From Myxococcales bacterium (GTDB taxonomy: Bacteria; Myxococcota_A; Polyangia; Haliangiales; Haliangiaceae): 64,000 nucleotides of DNA. Shown here one piece after another: positions 56,511-64,000 of this stretch (the first letter of the stretch is position 1; each line of letters opens with the position of its first letter). The notes under the pieces were generated by a model. The model searched no databases and was not told the DNA's origin. It saw only the letters and a program-made list of their open reading frames with translations. The stretch spans positions 214,169 to 278,168 of the forward strand of contig JADKKI010000012.1 in NCBI GenBank assembly GCA_016720595.1, given 5' to 3'. The position numbers were made by a program, and so were the translations under genes.

Positions 56511-58507
56511 CGGCGCGCGACCTGGACCCGAGCGTCGTTGAACGCGGCCTGGCCCCCGAGGTCGGCGACCGCCGGTGGGATCAGCGCGTTCGACGTGTAG
56601 CCGTTCGCCGTGTGCTTGCGCCACAGCCCCTTCGGCAGCATGCACACGCCCTCGCGGAGGTCCGCATCGAGCTTCGCGGTGCAGTGGACCTCGCCGTACT
56701 GGTTCCAGATCCGGATCGGGTCGCCGTCGGTGATGCCACGTGCCGCGGCATCCGCGCGGGCCATCCCGAGCGTGGCGGGCGCCGAGCGCAGCTGGCCGAA
56801 GTACGAGCTGATCTGCGTGGCGAGCGCCGGCGAGATCAGCGCGAGGGGGTATTCGTCGGTGCGCGGGTCTGGGCGATAGGTGTAGAGGCCGTTCGCCTCG
56901 CGATCGAGCGCCTCCGAGACCAGGTGGACCTTGCGATCGGGGGTGCCGGGGAACACGTCGACGAACGCGACCGGGCGATCCCCGGGCGGGGGCGTGGCCA
57001 CGCCATGCTCGGCGAGCTCACGGGCGAGCTTCGCCCCCTCGGGGGCGGCGGCGAAGATCTGGGCAGCGATCGCGTCGTCGGTCATCGCATCGCCCTCGCG
57101 CACGAGGCCCATGCGGGTGAGCAGCTCACCAAACACGGCGTTGTTGCTGCGCGCCTCGCCCACGGGCGGGACGACGGCGCGGCTGTGGAACATCCGCATC
57201 GTGCCGTAGCCGCGCGTGAGATCGTCATGCTCGAGGAACGTGGTCGCGGGGAGCACGAGATCGGCCAGGGCCGCCGTGTCGGTCATCACCTGCTCGTGCA
57301 CGACGAGGAAGAGATCCTCGCGCGAGAGCTCCGCGATCAGCGCGCGCTGATCCGGCGCCGTGGCGACGGGGTTGCAGTTGAACACCACCATCGCCTCGAT
57401 CCGCGGATCGCGCAGCTCGCGCAGCGCCGTGGAGATCTGGCTCATGTTGACCGAGCGCGTGGGCGGCGCGGGCTGTGCCGTGCCGTGCTCCTCGCCCACG
57501 CCCCAGCGCGCGTCACCATTGCCCATCGTGTATCCACCGCCGCGGATGCCGAGCTTGCCCGCGACCGCCGGGATCGCGAGTACGGCTGCGACGGCACTGC
57601 CACCGTTGCGATTGCGCTCGAGGCCCCAGCCCGCGCGGATCACCGCAGGCGAGGAGGCGGCGTAGAGCTCGACGAACTCGGCGAGGTCCTGGGCAGCGAC
57701 GCCGGACTCCGCGGCGGCAGCGTCGAGCGTCCACCGCGAGGCGCGACGCGCGAGCTCCTCGGCGCCGGTGGTGTGCTCGGCGAGGAACGCGCGATCGGCG
57801 TGACCGCGCTCGAACAAGGCGTGGAGGATCGCGAGCGCCACGGGGAGATCGGTGCCCGGGCGTGGGGCGAGGTGCAGATCCGCGCGCCGCGCGAGGGGCG
57901 TGCGGCGCGGATCGATGACGACGAGCTTCGCTCCGGCCTCGCGTGCACGCTCGATCATCGGCACGAGGTGGATGCCGGTCGCCGAGGGGTTGACGCCCCA
58001 CAGCACGATCAACTTCGCGTGGACGAAGTCCTCGAGGGCGGTGCCCGGCATCACGCCGTACAGCCCGCGCGTGGCGGCGCCGGTGGCAGAGGCACAGAAC
58101 GTGCGCTGGAGATTGGAGGCGCCGAGGCGGCGGAAGAACCGCGTGACGAGCGCGCCGTCGGTGAGCCAGCCGTTCGAGCCACCGTAGTGGTACGGCAAGA
58201 TCGCCTCGCCGCCCGACCGCGCCTGGATCGACTGCAACCGATCCGCCATCAGGCCGAGCGCTTCCTCCCACGAGATGCCGTGCCACCCGCCGCTGCCCTT
58301 CGCACCCGCGCGCACGAGCGGCCGCGCGATCCGATCGTGCCCGTACATGTGATCGGTGAACTTGCGGACCTTGCCGCAGATGAAGCCATCGGTGATCGGG
58401 CCACGGTGATCACCCTCGAGCCCCACGACCCGCCCCGCGTCGATGGAGACCGTCAGCCCGCAAGCGTCGGGGCAATCGAGCGGGCAGGCGCTGGAGCGCT
58501 GTTCCAT
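56507..58507 (-). CDS. Molybdopterin-dependent oxidoreductase
   Basis: 666 residues from ATG 58507. An N-terminal 4Fe-4S site (C8, C12, C16 and C44 in CPLDCPDACG...GFICGK) precedes the molybdopterin domains: GGSNGWLTDGALVTRFFRRLGA, VLWGVNPSATGIHL, VVIDPRRTPLARRADLHLAPRPGTD and a C-terminal dinucleotide-binding barrel. The possible Mo ligand lies in TFCASATGAATRG. No Tat signal is seen, so it is probably cytoplasmic. Formate dehydrogenase-like or related activity is possible. It lies 9 bp after the PEGA gene. Confidence 0.9.
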   Translation of the reverse strand: MEQRSSACPLDCPDACGLTVSIDAGRVVGLEGDHRGPITDGFICGKVRKFTDHMYGHDRIARPLVRAGAKGSGGWHGISWEEALGLMADRLQSIQARSGGEAILPYHYGGSNGWLTDGALVTRFFRRLGASNLQRTFCASATGAATRGLYGVMPGTALEDFVHAKLIVLWGVNPSATGIHLVPMIERAREAGAKLVVIDPRRTPLARRADLHLAPRPGTDLPVALAILHALFERGHADRAFLAEHTTGAEELARRASRWTLDAAAAESGVAAQDLAEFVELYAASSPAVIRAGWGLERNRNGGSAVAAVLAIPAVAGKLGIRGGGYTMGNGDARWGVGEEHGTAQPAPPTRSVNMSQISTALRELRDPRIEAMVVFNCNPVATAPDQRALIAELSREDLFLVVHEQVMTDTAALADLVLPATTFLEHDDLTRGYGTMRMFHSRAVVPPVGEARSNNAVFGELLTRMGLVREGDAMTDDAIAAQIFAAAPEGAKLARELAEHGVATPPPGDRPVAFVDVFPGTPDRKVHLVSEALDREANGLYTYRPDPRTDEYPLALISPALATQISSYFGQLRSAPATLGMARADAAARGITDGDPIRIWNQYGEVHCTAKLDADLREGVCMLPKGLWRKHTANGYTSNALIPPAVADLGGQAAFNDARVQVARR

Positions 58508-58516
58508 GCGCGGTAC

Positions 58517-60229
58517 TTACCAGGTGCCGCCGAGGCCGTACAGGCTCGTCTGCTTGCCGTCGGTGCCGGTCGTGGTCTGGAACGTCGGGCGCACGGGGAG
58601 CTTGGGGACATCGAGGTTGCGCGTCAGCACCGCGGCGCCGATCAGGCCCACGAACATGCCGCCGAGCGCGTAGTTCGCGAGGTGCTCGGTGTTGCGGCCG
58701 GCCTCGGCCTGGCTCGTGGTCTTCTGCGGATACACGAGGCTCTCGATCGCGAGGCCGCTGGCGATCCCGATCAGGCCACCGATGTCGACGAGCAGCGCGT
58801 GCGTGCGGCTGATCGTGAAGTAGTTGGTGAGGAGGATGCCCGAGATCCCGCCGAGGCCCATGCCGCTGAGCACGAGGCCGGCGCCCACCGCGCGCGGCGG
58901 ATCGAACGAGGTGGCGAACAACCCGCCCGCGACCGAGCCCCACAGCACCGCGCTCGAGAACAAGCCGGCATCGCCGGGACGAACCTTGAGGCGCTCGCCC
59001 GCGTAGTACCCGAGGCCCGCCCCGAGGAGCAGGCTCGCACCGGCCACGGGCTGCACGATCTCCGTGCGCGGCGTGAACAGCGTGGTCACGAGGCCTCCAC
59101 CGAACGCCCCGGTGATCGCGGTGGTGATCGTCAGGTTGCTGGTGCCGAGCCGTAGATCGCGTGGCAGCTGGAAGTACGCACCGACGAGGCCGGCCCCTCC
59201 GCCGAGCACGCTGCCGACGCCGACCAGCGAGTTGTTCTCGAACGCCGAGAGCAGCGACCCGCCTGCGAACGCACCGCCGAGGCCCGCCGCGATGATCAGC
59301 TGGCGGCGGCCGGTCTGCGGTACGGCCTCGAGCTCCACCAGCTCGCGCTTGACCTGGTTCGGCAGGATCTCCACCCGCTTGGTGGTGGTGACAAAGTCCG
59401 GCGCCTCGACCACGAGCGTGTACGTGCCGCTCGCGAGGGTCTCCTCGAAGCGCCCGACCGCCACCATGCGATCGCCGAGGAAGATCCGGGCCTCCGGCGG
59501 AGAGGCGAGGACGGCGAGCTTGCCCCGCTGGGGCTGGAGTGGAACGAAGTAGGTGTACGGACGGCCGATCTTGACGTCGATCGTCTGCGTCGAGGACTCG
59601 TACCCATTGAGCTCGACGGTCATCTCGTAGCGCCCACCGAGCAGATCGAAGACCTTGCCGGAGGCCGAGTTCGCCTTCGTACCGGTCTCGTTGCCGATCG
59701 TGATCCGTGCACCGGGTGGAGAGCTCTCCACATAGACGTGCCCCTGCAGGCCCTTCAGCACCGAGATCCGGCGATCGATGATCCCCTTGTCCTCCTTGGG
59801 ATCAGGCGCGCAGGCATTGGCCGGCCGCGCATCGGGTGGGATCTGCGAGACGTACTTCTCGAAGTAGCCGATCGCCTTCTCGTACTCGAGGCTGCGCTCG
59901 TACGACTGTCCGATGTTCTTCAGCAGCTGGTAGCTCGGCAGCGTGCAGTACGCCGCGATGAAGTCGGTGACGGCCCCGTCGTAGTCGCCCTGCAGGTACA
60001 AGGTCTCGCCGCGCTGGTAGTGCTCGGACGCGCGCGCGCGCAGCTGATCGGGCGTCAGCGACGGATCGTTCTGGCGACAGTCGTCGACCTCGAGGATCGG
60101 GATCTCGCGACCGATGAACCCGGCGTCACGCTCTTCGCGGGGCTGCGCACGGGCGGTGGAGGCGAGCGCCCCGAGGATCGCGACGACCCCGAGTATCGCG
60201 AGCGCTGCGCGAAGCTGCACGACCCTCAC
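58517..60229 (-). CDS. TPR-PEGA membrane protein
   Basis: 570 residues from GTG 60229, 7 bp after the kinase stop. A signal peptide (ALAILGVVAILGALASTARAQ) is followed by TPR-like helices (YQRGETLYLQGDYDGAVTDFIAAYCTLPSYQLLKNIGQSYERSLEYEKAIGYFEKYV). Two PEGA-type beta domains come next (VYVESSPPGARITIGNETG, LAVLASPPEARIFLGDRMVAVGRFEETL). The C-terminal 250 residues hold several hydrophobic segments. It is a likely envelope partner of the 60237 kinase. Confidence 0.85.
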   Translation of the reverse strand: MRVVQLRAALAILGVVAILGALASTARAQPREERDAGFIGREIPILEVDDCRQNDPSLTPDQLRARASEHYQRGETLYLQGDYDGAVTDFIAAYCTLPSYQLLKNIGQSYERSLEYEKAIGYFEKYVSQIPPDARPANACAPDPKEDKGIIDRRISVLKGLQGHVYVESSPPGARITIGNETGTKANSASGKVFDLLGGRYEMTVELNGYESSTQTIDVKIGRPYTYFVPLQPQRGKLAVLASPPEARIFLGDRMVAVGRFEETLASGTYTLVVEAPDFVTTTKRVEILPNQVKRELVELEAVPQTGRRQLIIAAGLGGAFAGGSLLSAFENNSLVGVGSVLGGGAGLVGAYFQLPRDLRLGTSNLTITTAITGAFGGGLVTTLFTPRTEIVQPVAGASLLLGAGLGYYAGERLKVRPGDAGLFSSAVLWGSVAGGLFATSFDPPRAVGAGLVLSGMGLGGISGILLTNYFTISRTHALLVDIGGLIGIASGLAIESLVYPQKTTSQAEAGRNTEHLANYALGGMFVGLIGAAVLTRNLDVPKLPVRPTFQTTTGTDGKQTSLYGLGGTW

Positions 60230-60236
60230 GCCTCGC

Positions 60237-61952
60237 TCATTTCTTGGGAACGGTACCGCTCCCGGCGTACGGATCGCCAGTCAACTCGCCGCCCGTCTTG
60301 TCACGCGGGACCGTCGCCGAGCCCGCGTCGGGATCCTTCTTGTCGGGCGGCTTGGTGCGCTGCACCGGCGTTCCCTTCGGGGGCTTCTTCAGCGTGAAGG
60401 CGAAGCCACCCTCCGGCATCGGCTCGAGCGGGTTGAACTTGAACGGGTAGTCGTCGAACGAGTCCAGGCGCGCGAAGCACTCGAGGTCCTTGTCCTTCTT
60501 GACGACCTTGATCTTGCCGGGCGAGGTGCCTCGCGAGACGCCGTCGCAGACGATCTCTGCACCCGTGGGCTTCGTGGTGATCGGCACCTCGAGGTACTCG
60601 GTGGGAGGCGCATCGATCGGCACCGCGGCGACGCCTGCATCGATGGTGACGGGCGGTGGCGTGACGACGGCCGCGCTTCCGGAGCCGTCCTTGGGGACCT
60701 TGGTCGAGGAGCCCGCGAGGCGAGTCACGCTGAACACCACCGCCGCGACGACCACGGCGAGGCCTGCGATCCAGATCACGTAGCGCGTGGAGCCATCGCT
60801 CTTCTTCGAGAGCGAGCGGCGGCGCGGGCCCGTGATCTTCGCGCGCTCCGTGGAGCGAGTGGGATCGTCGAGCAGCGAGGTGATGTCGGCGAGCATGTCG
60901 TTCGCGCTCGCGTACCGCTCGTTGACGTCCTTGGACATCGCCTTGCCGACGACGGCCTCGAACTCCTCGGACAGATCCGGCCGCAGCTCGCGGAGCGCCT
61001 TGGGCTCCTCGTTCAAGACCTGCGAGATCACCGAGAGGTAGTTGTTGCCGACGAACGGCACGCGACCGGCCGCCGCCTCGTACATGATCACGCCGAGCGC
61101 GTAGACATCGACACGATGATCGAGCTGGTCGTCGCCGCGCGCCTGCTCCGGCGACATGTACAGCGGCGTGCCGAGCACCATGCCGGTCTGGGTCAGGCGC
61201 GTGGTCTCCTCCTCCTCGCCGCTGGCGCGGAGCGACTTCGAGATGCCGAAGTCCACGACCTTCACGAAGTCCTGCTCCTTGCGCTTCAGGAGGAACAGGT
61301 TCTCCGGCTTGATGTCGCGGTGGACCACGCCCTTCGCGTGCGCCGCGGCGAGCGCCGAGCACGCCTGGGAGGCGATCCGCAGGATGCGCTGCTCGGGGAG
61401 CTGCTGCTCGCGGGTGAGGCACTCGGCGAGTGATTCTCCGTCGAGGAACTCCATCACCACGAACGTGCGGCCGTCCTCCGTGGTGCCGAAGTCCGTGATG
61501 TCGATGATGTGCTCGTTGCCGACCGAGGACGCGAGCTCGGCCTCCTGCTTGAGGCGCTTCACGATCGCCTCGCGCTGCGCGTACTTCTCGAGCAGGACCT
61601 TCACCGCGACGCGCTTGCCGATCAGCGTGTGCGTCGCCTCGTAGACGGCGCCCATGCCGCCCTGCCCGATCTTTCGCGTCACCAGGTAGCGCCCACCGAG
61701 CGTCGCGCCGATCACGTCGGCGAGCTGGTGCGTGCCGGCCGAAGGCGTCGCGGCCGAGCCGATCATCGATTCGCCGGAGACCGACGTCTCGGCATGGCCC
61801 TGCTTCATGGCGACCGCGGTGTCGTTCGCGCCCATGATCGAATCGCTGCTGCCACCATCGAGCGAGCGGACAACGAGCCGCTGCGGGGTATCGGCCGCAG
61901 GCCGCCCCGGCTGGCTACCACTACCTGGCTTGCCGCCCGAACCCGTCGACAT
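60237..61952 (-). CDS. Ser/Thr protein kinase with C-terminal membrane helix
   Basis: 571 residues from ATG 61952. A long disordered N-terminus (1-85) precedes the kinase domain (about 87-350): Gly-loop GQGGMGAVYE, Lys118, HRDIKPEN (Asp213), DFG from Asp234, and MSPEQARG. A membrane helix (YVIWIAGLAVVVAAVVFSV) near 390-410 is followed by an external domain of about 160 residues with a PEGA-like VPITTKPTGAEIVCDGVSRG. It is followed by the TPR-PEGA gene, so the two are probably one operon. Confidence 0.94.
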   Translation of the reverse strand: MSTGSGGKPGSGSQPGRPAADTPQRLVVRSLDGGSSDSIMGANDTAVAMKQGHAETSVSGESMIGSAATPSAGTHQLADVIGATLGGRYLVTRKIGQGGMGAVYEATHTLIGKRVAVKVLLEKYAQREAIVKRLKQEAELASSVGNEHIIDITDFGTTEDGRTFVVMEFLDGESLAECLTREQQLPEQRILRIASQACSALAAAHAKGVVHRDIKPENLFLLKRKEQDFVKVVDFGISKSLRASGEEEETTRLTQTGMVLGTPLYMSPEQARGDDQLDHRVDVYALGVIMYEAAAGRVPFVGNNYLSVISQVLNEEPKALRELRPDLSEEFEAVVGKAMSKDVNERYASANDMLADITSLLDDPTRSTERAKITGPRRRSLSKKSDGSTRYVIWIAGLAVVVAAVVFSVTRLAGSSTKVPKDGSGSAAVVTPPPVTIDAGVAAVPIDAPPTEYLEVPITTKPTGAEIVCDGVSRGTSPGKIKVVKKDKDLECFARLDSFDDYPFKFNPLEPMPEGGFAFTLKKPPKGTPVQRTKPPDKKDPDAGSATVPRDKTGGELTGDPYAGSGTVPKK

Positions 61953-62063
61953 TGCTACGCATCCACGATGTTAGGCGTGAGGCGAGGTGCAGTCAAACCG
62001 ATCACGTGAAGCTCACGCCGCCGGTCTCCACAAGCGCCTTGGACCACTGTTGTTTTAATACTA

Positions 62064-62092
62064 TTGCCATCATGCGAATGATGGAATATACA
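62064..62092 (+). promoter_or_regulatory. Promoter with embedded palindromic operator
   Basis: TTGCCA (62064-62069) and TATACA (62087-62092) are 17 bp apart, ordinary -35/-10 spacing. Between them lies the perfect palindrome CCATCAT-GCGA-ATGATGG (62067-62084). The GTG at 62100 is 7 nt after the -10, so the transcript is leaderless. The operator is well placed to block RNA polymerase. Confidence 0.65.
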
Positions 62093-62099
62093 TGTCGAA

Positions 62100-63059
62100 G
62101 TGACGGTCTCTCCACGCGCTGATCTGTTTCGCCTCCTCGGCGACGAGGATCGGCTCCGCCTGCTCGCCCTGTGCGCCGAAGAGGAGTTGACCGTCGGCGA
62201 GCTCGCATCGTTGCTCGGTGAGAGCCAGCCGCAGGTGACCAAGAAGTCGCAGCCGCTCCGCGAGAGTGGCCTGCTCTCCGCCCGCCGGGATGGGACGCGG
62301 ACGCTGCTCCGCGCCCACCTCGACTCCGGCGTGGTCCCGGATGTGGTGATCGGCGCCGCGCTCGAGGAGGGCCGCTCGCTGTGCAGCAAGGATGGCAGCC
62401 TCGCGAAGATCTCGTCGATCCTCGCCGCACGCGAGGAGCTGTCGCGCCGATACTTCGATGAGAGCGCGCCGATCGAGGCCGCCGCACCGCTCGCGGACTC
62501 CGAGCTGGTGGCATGGCTGCCGGTGCTCGCGCCGCTGCTGCCGGGCCGCGCGCTCGCGATCGACATCGGCACCGGAGAGGGCACGCTGCTCCCTCTGCTC
62601 TCGCCGCTCTACGATCGCGTGATCGCCGTCGATCGCAGCCCCGCCCGGCTCGCACGCTGCGGCGCGCGGATCGCCGCGTGGGGCCTGCCCAATGTTCGGC
62701 TCCGCGAAGGTGACGTCGAGGACGCCGGGCTCGCCGAGGACATCGGCCCGCGCGGTGGTGCGGATCTCGTCGTGATGGCGCGCGTGCTCCACCATGCAGC
62801 GCGCCCTCAGGATGCGATCGCGTCGGCGGCCCGCCTGCTCCGCGGCGGCGGTCACCTCGTGATCGTCGACTACCTCCCGCACGATGACGAGGCGATGCGC
62901 GAGCAAGGCGATGTCTGGCTCGGCTTCGATCCCGGCAAGCTCCGTGGCTGGCTCGATGCCGCCACGCTCGAGACCCTGTCAATCCACCCTCTCGCGAGTC
63001 GACAGCGCCCGGCGCTGCAGCTCGCCGTCGGCCGCAAGCAGCAGCCGACGCGTAACTAA
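62100..63059 (+). CDS. ArsR-family regulator fused to SAM-methyltransferase-like domain (SahR-like)
   Basis: 319 residues from GTG 62100. The N-terminal winged helix (about 5-75) has LRLLALCAEEELTVGELASLLGESQPQVTKKSQPLRESGLLSAR. A Rossmann methyltransferase domain follows from about 135, with the SAM-binding loop AIDIGTGEG (153-161). Its position 21 bp upstream of ahcY fits SahR-type regulators, which sense S-adenosylhomocysteine and repress the SAM cycle in Deltaproteobacteria. The methyltransferase part is probably a sensor, not a catalyst; this is not shown by the sequence. Confidence 0.85.
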   Translation: MTVSPRADLFRLLGDEDRLRLLALCAEEELTVGELASLLGESQPQVTKKSQPLRESGLLSARRDGTRTLLRAHLDSGVVPDVVIGAALEEGRSLCSKDGSLAKISSILAAREELSRRYFDESAPIEAAAPLADSELVAWLPVLAPLLPGRALAIDIGTGEGTLLPLLSPLYDRVIAVDRSPARLARCGARIAAWGLPNVRLREGDVEDAGLAEDIGPRGGADLVVMARVLHHAARPQDAIASAARLLRGGGHLVIVDYLPHDDEAMREQGDVWLGFDPGKLRGWLDAATLETLSIHPLASRQRPALQLAVGRKQQPTRN

Positions 63060-63080
63060 CCCGCACTGGAGACGACGACC

Positions 63081-64000
63081 ATGGATAGCCGCACCGAGTT
63101 CCCCGCGTTCAAGATCAAGGACATGACCCTGGCCGAGCTCGGCCGCAAGAAGATGCGCATGGCCGAGAAGGAGATGCCCGGCCTGATGTCGCTCCGCGAG
63201 GAGTTCGGCGCCAAGAAGCCGCTCGCGGGCGCGCGCGTCGCCGGCTGCCTCCACATGACGATCGAGACCGCGGTCCTGATCGAGACGCTGACGGCGCTCG
63301 GCGCCGAGGTCACCTGGACCTCGTGCAACATCTACTCGACCCAGGACGAGGCCGCCGCCGCGATCGCCGCGACCGGCGTGCCGGTGTTCGCGTGGAAGGG
63401 CGAGACCCTCGACGAGTACTGGCAGAACATCGAGCTCCAGCTCAACGCGTTCAAGGGCGGCAAGGGCCCGAACCTGATCCTCGATGACGGTGGCGATCTC
63501 ACCCTCCTCGTCCACAAGGGCGCGGAGTGCGAGAAGTCGGGCAAGGCGCCCGATCCGAAGACCGCGACCAACGACGAGATGCGCGTGATCTACACGGTGC
63601 TCACGCAGAGCCTCGCGGCGAGCAAGACCCGCTTCACGCAGCTCGCGTCGGAGATCAAGGGCGTCTCCGAGGAGACCACGACCGGCGTGCACCGCCTCTA
63701 CGAGATGGCGAAGACCGGCTCGCTCCTGTTCCCCTGCATCAACGTCAACGATTCGGTCACCAAGTCGAAGTTCGACAACCTGTACGGCTGCCGCGAGTCG
63801 CTGTTTGACGGCATCAAGCGCGCGACCGACGTCATGGTCGCGGGCAAGGTCGTCGTGGTCGCCGGCTACGGCGATGTCGGCAAGGGCTGCGCCCACGCGG
63901 CCCGCGGCCTCGGCGCGCGCGTGCTGATCACCGAGATCGATCCGATCTGCGCGCTGCAGGCGGCGATGGAGGGCTACGAGGTCACCACGATGGAGGACGC
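63081..64000 (+). CDS. ahcY: Adenosylhomocysteinase (3' end outside window)
   Basis: 306 complete codons from ATG 63081, with GGAG at 63068-63071 as ribosome site; the frame is open at the window end. It splits S-adenosylhomocysteine into homocysteine and adenosine. [34 protein letters not shown] and the NAD-binding GYGDVGKG (262-269) are typical. An insert of about 40 residues after LLVHKGAE (about 150-190) is the usual bacterial-type insertion. It is co-directional with the SahR-like gene and probably under its control. Confidence 0.97.
   Translation, partial: MDSRTEFPAFKIKDMTLAELGRKKMRMAEKEMPGLMSLREEFGAKKPLAGARVAGCLHMTIETAVLIETLTALGAEVTWTSCNIYSTQDEAAAAIAATGVPVFAWKGETLDEYWQNIELQLNAFKGGKGPNLILDDGGDLTLLVHKGAECEKSGKAPDPKTATNDEMRVIYTVLTQSLAASKTRFTQLASEIKGVSEETTTGVHRLYEMAKTGSLLFPCINVNDSVTKSKFDNLYGCRESLFDGIKRATDVMVAGKVVVVAGYGDVGKGCAHAARGLGARVLITEIDPICALQAAMEGYEVTTMED

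Noticed and set aside
56441..59155. Rightward open frame of 904 codons
   Set aside because: Antisense to the molybdopterin gene, whose Fe-S cysteines and cofactor motifs are clear.
61953..62099. Possible SAH riboswitch upstream of the ahcY unit
   Set aside because: I could not find the expected conserved pairing, and the -10 lies only 7 nt before the GTG, leaving no leader.

Overview
The window looks like a chromosomal segment of a myxobacterium-type organism (Myxococcota, possibly the Haliangium/Kofleriaceae side; this placement is inference). The reasons are a high-GC composition with strong G/C at third codon positions, seven Hanks-type Ser/Thr kinase genes in 64 kb (one a pseudokinase), two FHA-domain regulators, several lipoproteins with LamG, PEGA or Cys-rich modules, and a MYXO-CTERM-like tail on the first, truncated gene. 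There are no rRNA, tRNA or CRISPR features and no recognisable transposase.

Layout. 1-2440: end of a secreted Cys-rich protein, then a tightly coupled pair, a small Cys/Asp-rich membrane-anchored protein and a radical SAM/SPASM enzyme, ended by a bidirectional terminator. 2536-6204: lipoprotein, roadblock protein, S9 peptidase and RluA-type pseudouridine synthase. 6486-10408: a run of six leftward genes of mostly unknown function. 10465-18239: a beta-ketoadipyl-CoA-type thiolase, a large kinase-ATPase fusion, a pseudo-receiver, an AI-2E family permease and a LamG lipoprotein, with a palindromic non-coding element between them. 18251-22280: GH35 glycosidase, NUDIX hydrolase, small membrane and lipid-anchored proteins. 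22289-30892: a signalling block (FHA-DUF4388, lipase-like hydrolase, WGR protein, pseudokinase-PEGA, FHA sigma54 activator, kinase). 30921-38908: small secreted proteins, AraC-type regulator, AmpG-like MFS permease, two GIDE-domain proteins, a 51-residue membrane protein, upp, an ammonium transporter and an XRE-cupin regulator. 39027-41852: an isolated decaheme OmcA/MtrC-type cytochrome. 42114-50481: reductase, TPR protein coupled to a kinase with a frameshifted repeat tail, LamG lipoprotein, dienelactone hydrolase, and overlapping argH-lysA. 50478-61952: three more kinases, a di-heme oxidoreductase, a molybdopterin oxidoreductase and a PEGA/TPR protein. 62100-64000: an ArsR-methyltransferase regulator directly upstream of ahcY, with a palindromic operator inside its promoter.

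Two themes run through the window. Many genes have a TAnnnT hexamer ending 6-9 nt before the start codon and no Shine-Dalgarno, which suggests widespread leaderless transcription. Kinases are repeatedly paired with FHA, TPR, PEGA or ATPase partners. The best candidate for an undescribed system is the 738-2440 peptide/maturase pair, where a SPASM radical SAM enzyme overlaps by 4 bp a small protein with a conserved-looking Asp/Cys metal-binding core.
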